Source of the DNA: an uncultured Rikenellaceae bacterium
GTDB taxonomy: Bacteria; Bacteroidota; Bacteroidia; Bacteroidales; Rikenellaceae
Direction of reading: 5' to 3'
DNA length: 64,000 bases
NCBI GenBank assembly: GCA_944326945.1
Contig: CALVFY010000005.1
Span: forward strand, 1-64,000
Positions 16,256-24,686 of this stretch are shown here, one piece after another (position 1 is the first letter of the stretch; each line of letters opens with the position of its first letter). The notes below the pieces were generated by a model. That model worked only from the letters and a program-made list of their open reading frames with translations, did no database searches and was not told the DNA's origin. The position numbers and the translations under genes are program-made.

Positions 16256-17263
16256 TTAGATTAATTTCTTGGTCAGACGACGCATGGCATCGGCCGGCAA
16301 GGCGTTCCCGTAGATGATCCGGTGGACAGTTTCGGCAATGGGCATGTCGATTCCGAACCGTTTGTTGATTTGGTAGATACACTCCGAAGCATAAAACCCT
16401 TCAGCCACCATACTCATTTCAATTTGAGCCGTTTTCACGGAGTAGCCTTTCCCTATCATCAGACCGAACGAACGGTTGCGGCTGAATTGGGAGTAGGAGG
16501 TCACCAACAGGTCTCCCAGATAGGCCGAGGCATTGGTGTTGCGCGGGGCAGGATAGGTGCTCTCCAGAAATCGGGCCATCTCCATCGCCGCATTGGAGAT
16601 CAATACGGCCAGAAAGTTGTCTCCATAACCCAGTCCCACGGCAATTCCTACGGCTATGGCATAGATGTTTTTGATGACGGCTGCATATTCCGTGCCGTAG
16701 ATGTCGGTCGAACAACTGACGTTGATATAGTTGGTTTTGACCTTTTCGCTCAGAATGCGGGCGTTTTCTATATCCTTGCAGATCATGGTCAGGTAGGAGA
16801 GCCGTTCGAGAGCCACCTCTTCGGCGTGGCAAGGCCCTGTGATAATGCCAATTTGGTCGAACGGCACGCCATATTCTCGATTCATGTATTCGGCTACGGT
16901 GAGATAGTCTCCGGGAATGATGCCTTTGATGGCCGAGATGATGAACTTGTCTTTCAACGATTCGGTCAGGGGTTCCAGCGTTACTTTCAGGAAAGCCGAA
17001 GGTACGGCCAATATAATGACGTCGGCATTGCGGACTACGGCATTCAGATCGTCCGACATTTTGAGGTTGTTGGTGTAGAAATGGACGTCACGCAGGTACC
17101 GCGGATTGGTTTTGTATCGTTTTACGTGTTCCAGTACATCGTGGTTGCGGATGTACCAGCCCACGGAAGTTTCGTTTTCGAGAATGATCTTTACCAGGGC
17201 TGTGGCCCAACTGCCGTAGCCGATCACGGCGCAGCGAGCCTCCCTGTCTATTGTGTATCCCAT
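16256..17263 (-). CDS. gpsA: NAD(P)-dependent glycerol-3-phosphate dehydrogenase
   Basis: The 335-residue protein has an N-terminal Rossmann motif [18 protein letters not shown] (GxGxxA), the substrate-domain start [19 protein letters not shown], the conserved [20 protein letters not shown] and [21 protein letters not shown] with the catalytic lysine. It reduces dihydroxyacetone phosphate to sn-glycerol-3-phosphate for phospholipid synthesis. It is first in a two-gene unit with pgi and divergent from purH; both promoters fit in the 113-base gap. Confidence 0.95.
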   Translation of the reverse strand: MGYTIDREARCAVIGYGSWATALVKIILENETSVGWYIRNHDVLEHVKRYKTNPRYLRDVHFYTNNLKMSDDLNAVVRNADVIILAVPSAFLKVTLEPLTESLKDKFIISAIKGIIPGDYLTVAEYMNREYGVPFDQIGIITGPCHAEEVALERLSYLTMICKDIENARILSEKVKTNYINVSCSTDIYGTEYAAVIKNIYAIAVGIAVGLGYGDNFLAVLISNAAMEMARFLESTYPAPRNTNASAYLGDLLVTSYSQFSRNRSFGLMIGKGYSVKTAQIEMSMVAEGFYASECIYQINKRFGIDMPIAETVHRIIYGNALPADAMRRLTKKLI

Positions 17264-17284
17264 TGGTTCAGTTTAATTGATCTA

Positions 17285-17292
17285 CAAACCTA
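17285..17292 (-). promoter_or_regulatory. -7 box of the gpsA-pgi unit
   Basis: On the minus strand this reads TAGGTTTG, an exact TAnnTTTG match, 22 bases upstream of ATG 17263. Confidence 0.5.
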
Positions 17293-17309
17293 CACAATTT
17301 TTACTAAAT

Positions 17310-17342
17310 ATTGGGTGGTGTGTATGCTTTTTTTTATCTTTG
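17310..17342 (+). promoter_or_regulatory. Promoter of purH
   Basis: The -7 box TATCTTTG lies at 17335-17342, with a weak -33 ATTG at 17310-17313 spaced by 21 bases. The predicted start is near 17349. Confidence 0.55.
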
Positions 17343-17376
17343 CAAAATCGTGTAACATGCATAAATTCGAATCGAC

Positions 17377-18897
17377 GTGAAAAAGATTAAGAGTGCGTTA
17401 ATATCTGTTTATTACAAGGATGGACTGGATGAAATCGTCCGTAAACTGGCCGCTTGCGGTGTAGAGATATACTCCACGGGAGGAACCCTGAAATTCATTG
17501 AAGAGTTGGGTGTGAAAGCTCATTCCGTAGAGAGTCTGACGGGTTATCCGTCGATTCTGGGCGGTCGTGTCAAGACGTTGCATCCCAAAGTGTTCGGTGG
17601 TATTTTGGCCCGTCGGGACAATGAGGGTGACCGTGAACAGTTGGCACAGTATGAAATTCCGGAGATCGACCTGGTGATCGTGGATCTTTATCCTTTCGAA
17701 CAGACGGTGGCTTCGGGAGCTGACGACCAGGCTATCATCGAGAAGATCGACATCGGCGGAATCTCCCTGATCCGGGCTGCGGCCAAGAATTACAAGGATG
17801 TGGTGATCGTAGGATCGGTGGATCAATATGCCGAACTGTATGAGTTGCTCGAAAAACAGGATTGCGCTACTACGTTGGAACAGCGTCGTCGTTTTGCAGC
17901 CTATGCTTTTAATGTGAGTTCACATTACGATACGGCAATTTTCCGTTATTTCAACCGGACGGAACAGATTCCCGCCTTCAAGGCCAGCTACAAGAATGGT
18001 GCTACGCTGCGTTACGGGGAAAATCCTCATCAGGCAGCTGTTTTCTATGGCGATTTGGATGCCATGTTCGATAAGTTGCACGGCAAGGAGATCTCCTACA
18101 ACAATATGCTCGACATTGATGCTGCTGTGAATCTGATCGAGGAGTTTACGGAACCGACGTTTGCTATCCTGAAACACAACAATGCCTGCGGTATTGCGAC
18201 GCGGCCTGTGCTGGTGGAGGCTTATAAGGCCGCCCTGGCAGCCGATCCGGTATCGGCGTTCGGAGGTGTGTTGATCTGCAATCGGGAGATGGATAAGGCC
18301 ACGGCGGAGGAGGTGACCAAACTCTTTGCCGAGGTAGTGATCGCTCCGGGTTATGCCGACGGAGTGTTGGAGATTCTGGAGACCAAGAAAAACCGTATCA
18401 TCCTGCGGATGAAGGACACGACACGTTGTCCGAAACAGTTCCGCAGTATGTTGAACGGTGTGGCCGTACAGGATCGCGACCTGAAAGTGGGCGGACGTGA
18501 CACGGAGATGAAAACCGTGACCAAAGTCGCTCCTACCGAAGCTCAAAAGAAAGATATGATCTTTGCCAATATTTTGGTGAAACACTCCAAGAGCAATGCC
18601 ATCGTGTTGGCTAAGGACAATACGATTCTGGCCAGCGGAGTGGGTCAGACCTCGCGGGTGGATGCGCTTAAACAGGCTATCGAAAAGGCAAAAGGATTCG
18701 GTTTTGATCTGAAGGGTGCCGTGATGGCATCGGATGCCTTTTTCCCCTTCTCCGATTGTGTGGAGATTGCTCACAAAGAGGGAATAGATGCTGTGATTCA
18801 GCCGGGCGGTTCGGTGCGTGACAACGAGAGTATCGAATATTGCGACGCCAATGGCATGGCAATGGTATTCACGGGGATGCGTCATTTCAAGCATTAG
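17377..18897 (+). CDS. purH: Bifunctional AICAR transformylase / IMP cyclohydrolase
   Basis: The 506-residue PurH has the N-terminal MGS-like cyclohydrolase domain (ALISVYYKDGLDEIVRKLAA, IYSTGGTLKFIEE, GGRVKTLHPKVFGG) and the C-terminal transformylase domain (ILKHNNACGIA with the catalytic Lys-His, then SDAFFPFSDCVEIA and DAVIQPGGSVRDNESIEY). It performs the last two steps to IMP. The start is GTG: an in-frame TAA at 17362 excludes a longer form, and the ATG at 17357 is out of frame. It is 25 bases ahead of mreB, so transcription may continue into the shape cluster. Confidence 0.97.
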   Translation: MKKIKSALISVYYKDGLDEIVRKLAACGVEIYSTGGTLKFIEELGVKAHSVESLTGYPSILGGRVKTLHPKVFGGILARRDNEGDREQLAQYEIPEIDLVIVDLYPFEQTVASGADDQAIIEKIDIGGISLIRAAAKNYKDVVIVGSVDQYAELYELLEKQDCATTLEQRRRFAAYAFNVSSHYDTAIFRYFNRTEQIPAFKASYKNGATLRYGENPHQAAVFYGDLDAMFDKLHGKEISYNNMLDIDAAVNLIEEFTEPTFAILKHNNACGIATRPVLVEAYKAALAADPVSAFGGVLICNREMDKATAEEVTKLFAEVVIAPGYADGVLEILETKKNRIILRMKDTTRCPKQFRSMLNGVAVQDRDLKVGGRDTEMKTVTKVAPTEAQKKDMIFANILVKHSKSNAIVLAKDNTILASGVGQTSRVDALKQAIEKAKGFGFDLKGAVMASDAFFPFSDCVEIAHKEGIDAVIQPGGSVRDNESIEYCDANGMAMVFTGMRHFKH

Positions 18898-18922
18898 GAT
18901 TATTTTGCGATAAAAGACGAAA

Positions 18923-19942
18923 ATGGGACTTTTTTCATTGACACAGGAACTGGCGATCGACCTGGGGACGGCCAATACGATCATCATCCATAACGGAAAG
19001 ATCGTGGTGGACGAGCCGTCGATCGTGGCCCTCGATTACCATAGCGGAAAATTGGTGGCCATCGGTAATCAGGCACGCCAGATGCATGGCAAGACCCACC
19101 AGAATATCAAGACGATCCGTCCGTTGAAAGATGGGGTGATCGCCGACTTCAATGCCACGGAACTGATGTTGCGCGGCATGATCAGAAAAGTGAAAACTTC
19201 GGGTCATTTGTTCAGTCCGTCGCTCAAGATGGTGATCTGTATCCCCTCGGGTTCGACCAATGTGGAGATCCGCGCCGTACGTGATTCGGCTGAGCATGCT
19301 GGTGGACGTGAGGTCTATATGATCTATGAACCGATGGCGGCTGCCCTGGGAGCGGGTCTGGATGTGGAAGCCCCCGAGGGTCATATGATTATCGACATCG
19401 GTGGCGGTACGACCGAAATTGCATGTATCTCGTTGGGCGGTATCGTGTGCAGTGAGAGTATCAATGTGGCCGGTGACGTCTTTACGGAGGATATTCAGAG
19501 CTATGTCCGTCAGCAGCACAATATCCGTATCGGCGAGCGGACGGCCGAGGATATCAAGATTGCCGTGGGTGCAGCCGTGTCGGAACTGGAGGACGAACCG
19601 GAAGATTTCCAGGTGACGGGTCCGAATATTCTGACTTCGCTACCTTCGACCCTGAGTCTTTCGTACAGCGAGGTGGCTTATGCGCTCGAAAAGTCGTTGG
19701 TGAAGATCGATGCCACGGTGATGAAAGTGTTGGAGATGGTCCCGCCTGAACTTTATACAGATATCGTGCGCAAGGGTGTTTATCTGGCGGGGGGAGGTGC
19801 TCTGCTCAAGGGTCTCGACAAACGGTTGAGCGAAAAGACAAATATTCCGTTTGTGATAGCGGAAGACCCGTTGAGAGCTGTGGCTCGCGGAACCGGTATT
19901 GCGTTGAAAAATATCAATAAGTTCTCGTTCCTGATGAAGTAG
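18923..19942 (+). CDS. mreB: Rod shape-determining protein MreB
   Basis: The 339-residue actin homologue begins MGLFSLTQELAIDLGTANTI, combining the membrane-binding amphipathic N-terminus with the phosphate-1 motif DLGTANT. MIIDIGGGTTEIACISLGG is the phosphate-2 motif and VYLAGGGALLKGLDKRL the adenosine motif. MreB filaments organise lateral wall synthesis with MreC, MreD, PBP2 and RodA, all encoded just downstream. A terminator-like hairpin lies between mreB and mreC, so expression of the rest may be lower. Confidence 0.97.
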   Translation: MGLFSLTQELAIDLGTANTIIIHNGKIVVDEPSIVALDYHSGKLVAIGNQARQMHGKTHQNIKTIRPLKDGVIADFNATELMLRGMIRKVKTSGHLFSPSLKMVICIPSGSTNVEIRAVRDSAEHAGGREVYMIYEPMAAALGAGLDVEAPEGHMIIDIGGGTTEIACISLGGIVCSESINVAGDVFTEDIQSYVRQQHNIRIGERTAEDIKIAVGAAVSELEDEPEDFQVTGPNILTSLPSTLSLSYSEVAYALEKSLVKIDATVMKVLEMVPPELYTDIVRKGVYLAGGGALLKGLDKRLSEKTNIPFVIAEDPLRAVARGTGIALKNINKFSFLMK

Positions 19943-19988
19943 GTGTTTGGGAGATTTTTTCGTGGGACGGGAAACCGTAAATAGGAGA

Positions 19989-20019
19989 AAAGAGTGTCCG
20001 GCCGAGCCGGGTACTCTTT
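19989..20019 (+). terminator. Terminator-like hairpin between mreB and mreC
   Basis: The arms AAAGAGTGTCCGGC (19989-20002) and GCCGGGTACTCTTT (20006-20019) pair over 14 positions, allowing G-U, with a 3-base loop. Only a short T-run follows, so partial read-through into mreC is likely. Confidence 0.55.
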
Positions 20020-20056
20020 GATCGGTTAATAAGAGTTAATAAGAGGTTGGTCGGAG

Positions 20057-20890
20057 ATGATAAAACTGGTGCTGTTTCTCAAGAAGATTTACGTACTGTT
20101 GCTCTTCATCGTTCTTGAGTTTTTGGCTTTGCATTATTATGCGAACAGCACGAGTTACACCAAGGCAAAACTGCTTACTGCATCGAATAGTATAGTGGGG
20201 GGTGTGTACGGTCTGTTCTCCGACATCAACCACTATTTTACCCTCAAACGCGACAATCGCATGCTGTTGGATGAGGTGACCGAGCTTAGGAATCGATTGG
20301 CTGCCTATGAACAGTGCGATTCGACATTGGTGCGGAAGACTCCCGAAGGTGAGTTGAATGCTTACCAGTATATGTCGGCTCGCGTGGTCAATAACTCGAT
20401 CACTCGTCAGGAGAATTATATCACATTGAACAAGGGGCTGCGCGATGGTGTGGAGGCCGATATGGCGGTTCTTTCGCCGGAGGGTAATATTGTGGGTTAC
20501 GTGCTCTCGTGCAGCGATCGTTTCGCTGTCTGTATGTCGGTGCTCAATCGGAATTTCAGAACCAGTGGTAAAATCAAGGGAGAGAATTACTTCGGATCGG
20601 TCTATTGGGACGGTTTGGATCACCAGTATGTGATCCTGACCGAGATTCCTAAATATGCGGAACTGGTGAAGGGGGATACGATCGTGACGACGGACTATTC
20701 TTCGATTTTCCCCTCCGAGATGATGATCGGAACGGTGGAAGAGTGGACGCTCAATAATGCCACCTTTTACGATGTGAAGGTAAAATTGGCTGCACGGATT
20801 CCTTCCTTGACAGATGTCTTGCTGGTGAAGTATATAGACGCTGCGGAACGGACCGCTTTGGAACAGGAGGTTCAGGCTGCTGAATATTGA
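20057..20890 (+). CDS. mreC: Rod shape-determining protein MreC
   Basis: The 277-residue protein has one N-terminal membrane segment (VLLFIVLEFLALHYYA), then a helical coiled-coil stretch around residues 60-85 (MLLDEVTELRNRLAAYEQC), and then the beta-rich periplasmic domain. The typical strand pattern there is AVLSPEGNIVGYVLSCSDRF and GDTIVTTDYSSIFPSEMMIG. MreC links MreB inside the cell to the PBP2 elongation enzyme outside. It lies between mreB and mreD and overlaps the mreD frame by a few bases if the TTG start is used. Confidence 0.92.
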   Translation: MIKLVLFLKKIYVLLLFIVLEFLALHYYANSTSYTKAKLLTASNSIVGGVYGLFSDINHYFTLKRDNRMLLDEVTELRNRLAAYEQCDSTLVRKTPEGELNAYQYMSARVVNNSITRQENYITLNKGLRDGVEADMAVLSPEGNIVGYVLSCSDRFAVCMSVLNRNFRTSGKIKGENYFGSVYWDGLDHQYVILTEIPKYAELVKGDTIVTTDYSSIFPSEMMIGTVEEWTLNNATFYDVKVKLAARIPSLTDVLLVKYIDAAERTALEQEVQAAEY

Positions 20891-20904
20891 ACGGAAAAAT
20901 TACG

Positions 20905-21426
20905 ATGATGTACCGTTTTTTGGAATATACCCTGCTTTTCGTGATTGTCGTGTTGTTGCAGATTTTTCTGTTCAATAACCTGAATCTGAGTGTATATATC
21001 AATCCATTGGTCTATATGGCTTTTATCGTGATGCTGCCGATGGAGATCAATCGGGCGCTATTGTTATTGTTGGGATTCCTGTTGGGGGGCGTAATGGATA
21101 TGATTATGGGAACGGCAGGTATCAATACGATCGCGACCGTAGCGACCTCTTTTCTGCGTCCGAGCATCCTTATTCTTACGGTGGGAAAAGAGGATGTCAT
21201 GGGAGGAGGAGTTCCCGGTATCAGACGCCTGGGACGGAAAAAATATCTGCGTTATCTGTTGATACTGATATTTTTGCAGTGTTTCATCTTTTTTACATTC
21301 GAGTCGTTGACCTGGAGCTATTACTATCTGACTCTGGTGCGGATTGTACTCAGCACGTTGATGACAGCTTTGCTGGTGTATTGGCTGCAACTTCTGTTCG
21401 TTATCAAGAAAAACGTTAATAATTGA
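20905..21426 (+). CDS. mreD: Rod shape-determining protein MreD
   Basis: The 173-residue integral membrane protein has about five hydrophobic segments, including LLFVIVVLLQIFLFNNLNL, INRALLLLLGFLLGGVMDM and a C-terminal VLSTLMTALLVYWLQLLFVI. The NNLNL...N..VY motif and the D in GGVMDM are usual in MreD. I chose ATG 20905; an alternative TTG at 20887 overlaps the mreC stop as TTGA, the same arrangement seen at the next junction. It belongs to the mre-mrd elongation cluster. Confidence 0.85.
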   Translation: MMYRFLEYTLLFVIVVLLQIFLFNNLNLSVYINPLVYMAFIVMLPMEINRALLLLLGFLLGGVMDMIMGTAGINTIATVATSFLRPSILILTVGKEDVMGGGVPGIRRLGRKKYLRYLLILIFLQCFIFFTFESLTWSYYYLTLVRIVLSTLMTALLVYWLQLLFVIKKNVNN

Positions 21427-21437
21427 ACGCAGAGAAG

Positions 21438-23249
21438 ATGGACCGTCGGAAAATATTGCAGGGAGTGGTGATCGGGGTATTCGTAGTGATTCTTCTGAGA
21501 TTGTTCTATATCCAGGTGGTGGATGAAACTTATAAGGAAGATGCTGCGAACAACGTGTTGCGTTACGAGGTGCAATATCCTCCGCGGGGAGAGGTGTACG
21601 ACCGGAACGGAGAGTTTCTTGTGCAGAGCAAAGAGGCCTACGATTTGATGGTTGTACCGCGCGATGTGAAGCCGTTCGATACGGTTTTGTTGGGTAACAT
21701 TATTGGGGTGACCGTGCCTCAGATCCGAAAGGAGTTGCGCAAGGCCTCGAATTTTTCTCGTCGTCGGCCGTCGGTGTTGTTCAAACAGCTGCCCAAGGAG
21801 GTGAAACTCCGATTGGAAGAACGAACTTTCCCCGGATTCTATACGGTTTATCGTACGGTTCGTTCCTATCCCAGAAAGATCGCGGGAAATCTGTTGGGAT
21901 ATGTGGGGGAGGTGACGGATCGGATTCTGGAACGGGATACGGCGGACTACTATCGTAGTGGAGATTATATCGGTATGAGCGGCATTGAATTGGCCTATGA
22001 GGAGGTGTTGAGAGGACAGAAGGGTGTGAAGGTCAATATGGTGGATGTGCTCGGTATTTCGAAAGGATCCTATCGTGACGGCATGTACGATACTTTGGCC
22101 ACGCCCGGTACAGCCATCACCTGTTCGATCGATGCCCGCTTGCAGGCCTTTGGCGAGGAGTTGATGGTGGGAAAAGTGGGGAGTATCGTGGCGATCGAAC
22201 CTTCAACGGGAGAGATTCTGGTTATGGCCAGTAGTCCTACCTACGATCCGGATGAGTTGATCGGCCGGGACCGGGGTAACAATTACATGAAGTTGCTCAA
22301 TAATAAACGTCGCCCGCTTTTCAATCGGGCAGTGATGGCCAAATATCCTCCGGGATCGACCTTCAAACTGGTGAATGGATTGATCGGTATGCAAGAAGGG
22401 GTGTTGAGACCCGAACAATTGTATCCCTGCCATATGGGCTATACGGTGGGCCGGGGAGTGAAGTGTCATGCCCATAAATCGCCGTTGAATATGGTAGATG
22501 CCGTTCAAACCTCTTGCAATGCCTATTTCTGTTTTGTATTCCGTAATATCGTGGACAATAAGAAATACGGCAGTGTCAAGAAGGGGTTCGATGTGTGGGC
22601 CGAATATGTGCGGAGTTTTGGTTACGGGCGGAGTCTCCATTCCGATTTTGCGGGAGAGTTGAACGGATACGTTCCCTCTTCGGAGTTTTACAACAAACGG
22701 TATCGGGGCAGCTGGAATTCGTTAACTACGATTTCGCTCTCCATCGGACAGGGTGAGCTGGGATGCACTCCCTTGCAGATGGCCAATCTGGCGGCTACCG
22801 TAGCCAATCGAGGATATTATTACACGCCTCATGTGGTTAAACGGATCCATGATCGGGATTCGATCGACCGCCGATTCTACGAACGCCACACGACGATGGT
22901 CGATCCGAAATATTTTGAACCGGTGGTCGAGGGAATGTGGCGGGCCGTCAATCAGGATGGGGGTTCTGGACGTATAGCACAAGTCGAAGGACTCGACATA
23001 TGTGGTAAGACGGGGACGGCGCAGAATCCGCACGGAGCCGACCACTCGACGTTCTTGTGCTTTGCTCCGCGGGAGAATCCAAAGATTGCCGTGTCGGTGT
23101 ATGTGGAGAACGGACGGTTCGGAGCCACGATTGCCGCACCCATAGCCAGTTTGATCGTGGAAAAGTATCTGACCGATACGATTACACGACCGGCTCTGGT
23201 CGATTATGTGAAGAATATGCAGATCTATTATCCGGCCTATGGTAAGTAA
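21438..23249 (+). CDS. mrdA: Penicillin-binding protein 2 (elongasome transpeptidase)
   Basis: The 603-residue class B PBP has a short cytoplasmic start and one membrane anchor (VVIGVFVVILLRLFYIQVV). A pedestal domain follows (PPRGEVYDRNGEFLVQS), then the transpeptidase domain. The catalytic motif is STFK (serine at about residue 307, in YPPGSTFKLVNGL), with SCN in VQTSCNAYFCF and KTG in CGKTGTAQNPHG near residue 524. It crosslinks peptidoglycan during lateral growth, with RodA. The C-terminal 11 bases overlap rodA. ATG 21438 is preferred; a TTG at 21423 overlaps the mreD stop. Confidence 0.95.
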   Translation: MDRRKILQGVVIGVFVVILLRLFYIQVVDETYKEDAANNVLRYEVQYPPRGEVYDRNGEFLVQSKEAYDLMVVPRDVKPFDTVLLGNIIGVTVPQIRKELRKASNFSRRRPSVLFKQLPKEVKLRLEERTFPGFYTVYRTVRSYPRKIAGNLLGYVGEVTDRILERDTADYYRSGDYIGMSGIELAYEEVLRGQKGVKVNMVDVLGISKGSYRDGMYDTLATPGTAITCSIDARLQAFGEELMVGKVGSIVAIEPSTGEILVMASSPTYDPDELIGRDRGNNYMKLLNNKRRPLFNRAVMAKYPPGSTFKLVNGLIGMQEGVLRPEQLYPCHMGYTVGRGVKCHAHKSPLNMVDAVQTSCNAYFCFVFRNIVDNKKYGSVKKGFDVWAEYVRSFGYGRSLHSDFAGELNGYVPSSEFYNKRYRGSWNSLTTISLSIGQGELGCTPLQMANLAATVANRGYYYTPHVVKRIHDRDSIDRRFYERHTTMVDPKYFEPVVEGMWRAVNQDGGSGRIAQVEGLDICGKTGTAQNPHGADHSTFLCFAPRENPKIAVSVYVENGRFGATIAAPIASLIVEKYLTDTITRPALVDYVKNMQIYYPAYGK

Positions 23250-24678
23250 TCGGAATAGCGAGTGGGTGAGCGGCGTGGATTGGGTGACGATTCTGATCTA
23301 CGTGGTATTGGTATTGTTGGGATGGCTCAATATCTATGCAGCTGTTTACGATGAATCGCATGCCGGAATATTCGACCTGACGCAACGTTATGGCATGCAG
23401 ATGGTTTGGATCGGTGTTTCGTTCATGTTGGCGGTGGTGATACTGCTCATGGACGGCAAATATTGGCATATGTTGGCCTATCCGCTCTATTGGATTACGA
23501 TTCTTATTCTGATCGGTGTGCTTTTTGTGGGCAAGGAGGTGAATGGAGCCCGTTCGTGGATCGTGATAGGTCCGGTGGCTCTGCAGCCGACCGAATTGGT
23601 GAAATTCACCACGGCATTGGCCTTGGCCCGCTGTATGAGTACATACAGTTTTTCGATTCATAAGTGGAGTTGTCTGCTGCAGGTGGGGCTGATCCTATTG
23701 CTGCCGGTGGGAATCATCATGTTGCAAAATGATACGGGTTCGGCTTTGGTCTATGGAGCGTTTCTTTTTGTACTCTATCGTGAGGGATTCAACCGGTGGG
23801 TCTATGTGGCAGGGATTATGCTGGTGTTGCTGTTTATTTTTTCGTTTTTGTTGACCCCGGAGACACTGTTGGTCGTGCTGGTTCTGGTTTGTGTGTTGGG
23901 AGAGGGTATTGCGAACGGTCATTGGCGGTTGAAACTGATCTATCTGGCCGGGGTGGCATTGGGAACCATATTGCTCTATTTCGGTGGAAATCTGTTGCTG
24001 GATAGTCATCTGTCGATCGATGTGTCGCTGATGATTTCACTGGGTGTATCGCTTCCGTTCGTGGCTGCCTATTCCTATCGGAACAGATTGCGTAATGTAT
24101 GGATGTATGTGGGACTCTTTGCGGGTTCGCTGCTGTTTACGCTCACGGTGGATTATGTGTTCGACAATGTGCTTCAGGTGCATCAACAGAAACGGATTCT
24201 GGACTTGTTGGGTCTGGAATCCGATTTGAAAGGATGGGGATATAATGTGAATCAGTCGAAAATAGCGATCGGTTCGGGCGGATTTTTCGGCAAGGGCTTT
24301 CTGAACGGGACGCAGACCAAATACAATTTCGTGCCGGAGCAGAGTACGGATTTCATTTTCTGTACGGTGGGAGAGGAGTGGGGATTCGTAGGCAGTGCAT
24401 TGGTGGTGCTTCTGTTCGGGCTGTTGATTCTTCGTCTGATGAAGATGGGGGAGCGGCAACAGGAACCCTTCGGACGTATTTATTGTTACAGTGTGGCGGC
24501 GATATTCTTCTTTCATGTGCTGATCAATGTGGGAATGACCATCGGACTGATGCCGGTGATCGGAATACCTTTGCCTTTTTTCAGCTATGGGGGCTCTTCG
24601 TTGCTGGCTTTTACGATTTTGTTGTTCGTGGCCGTGAGACTCGACGCCACCAAACGTGAAACTATTATAAACCATTAA
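23239..24678 (+). CDS. rodA: Rod shape-determining protein RodA (SEDS glycosyltransferase)
   Basis: The 479-residue polytopic protein carries SEDS hallmarks: GARSWIVIGPVALQPTELVK (the conserved W, and P/E of the FTSW_RODA signature), the central LQNDTGSALVYGAFLFVLY, and a C-terminal MTIGLMPVIGIPLPFFSYGG. Around ten membrane segments are visible. It polymerises glycan strands with PBP2. It is longer than E. coli RodA (about 370), with extra hydrophobic segments in the middle as is usual in Bacteroidetes. Its start lies inside the mrdA end, so translation is probably coupled. Confidence 0.95.
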   Translation: MVSNRNSEWVSGVDWVTILIYVVLVLLGWLNIYAAVYDESHAGIFDLTQRYGMQMVWIGVSFMLAVVILLMDGKYWHMLAYPLYWITILILIGVLFVGKEVNGARSWIVIGPVALQPTELVKFTTALALARCMSTYSFSIHKWSCLLQVGLILLLPVGIIMLQNDTGSALVYGAFLFVLYREGFNRWVYVAGIMLVLLFIFSFLLTPETLLVVLVLVCVLGEGIANGHWRLKLIYLAGVALGTILLYFGGNLLLDSHLSIDVSLMISLGVSLPFVAAYSYRNRLRNVWMYVGLFAGSLLFTLTVDYVFDNVLQVHQQKRILDLLGLESDLKGWGYNVNQSKIAIGSGGFFGKGFLNGTQTKYNFVPEQSTDFIFCTVGEEWGFVGSALVVLLFGLLILRLMKMGERQQEPFGRIYCYSVAAIFFFHVLINVGMTIGLMPVIGIPLPFFSYGGSSLLAFTILLFVAVRLDATKRETIINH

Positions 24679-24686
24679 ATATAGAC

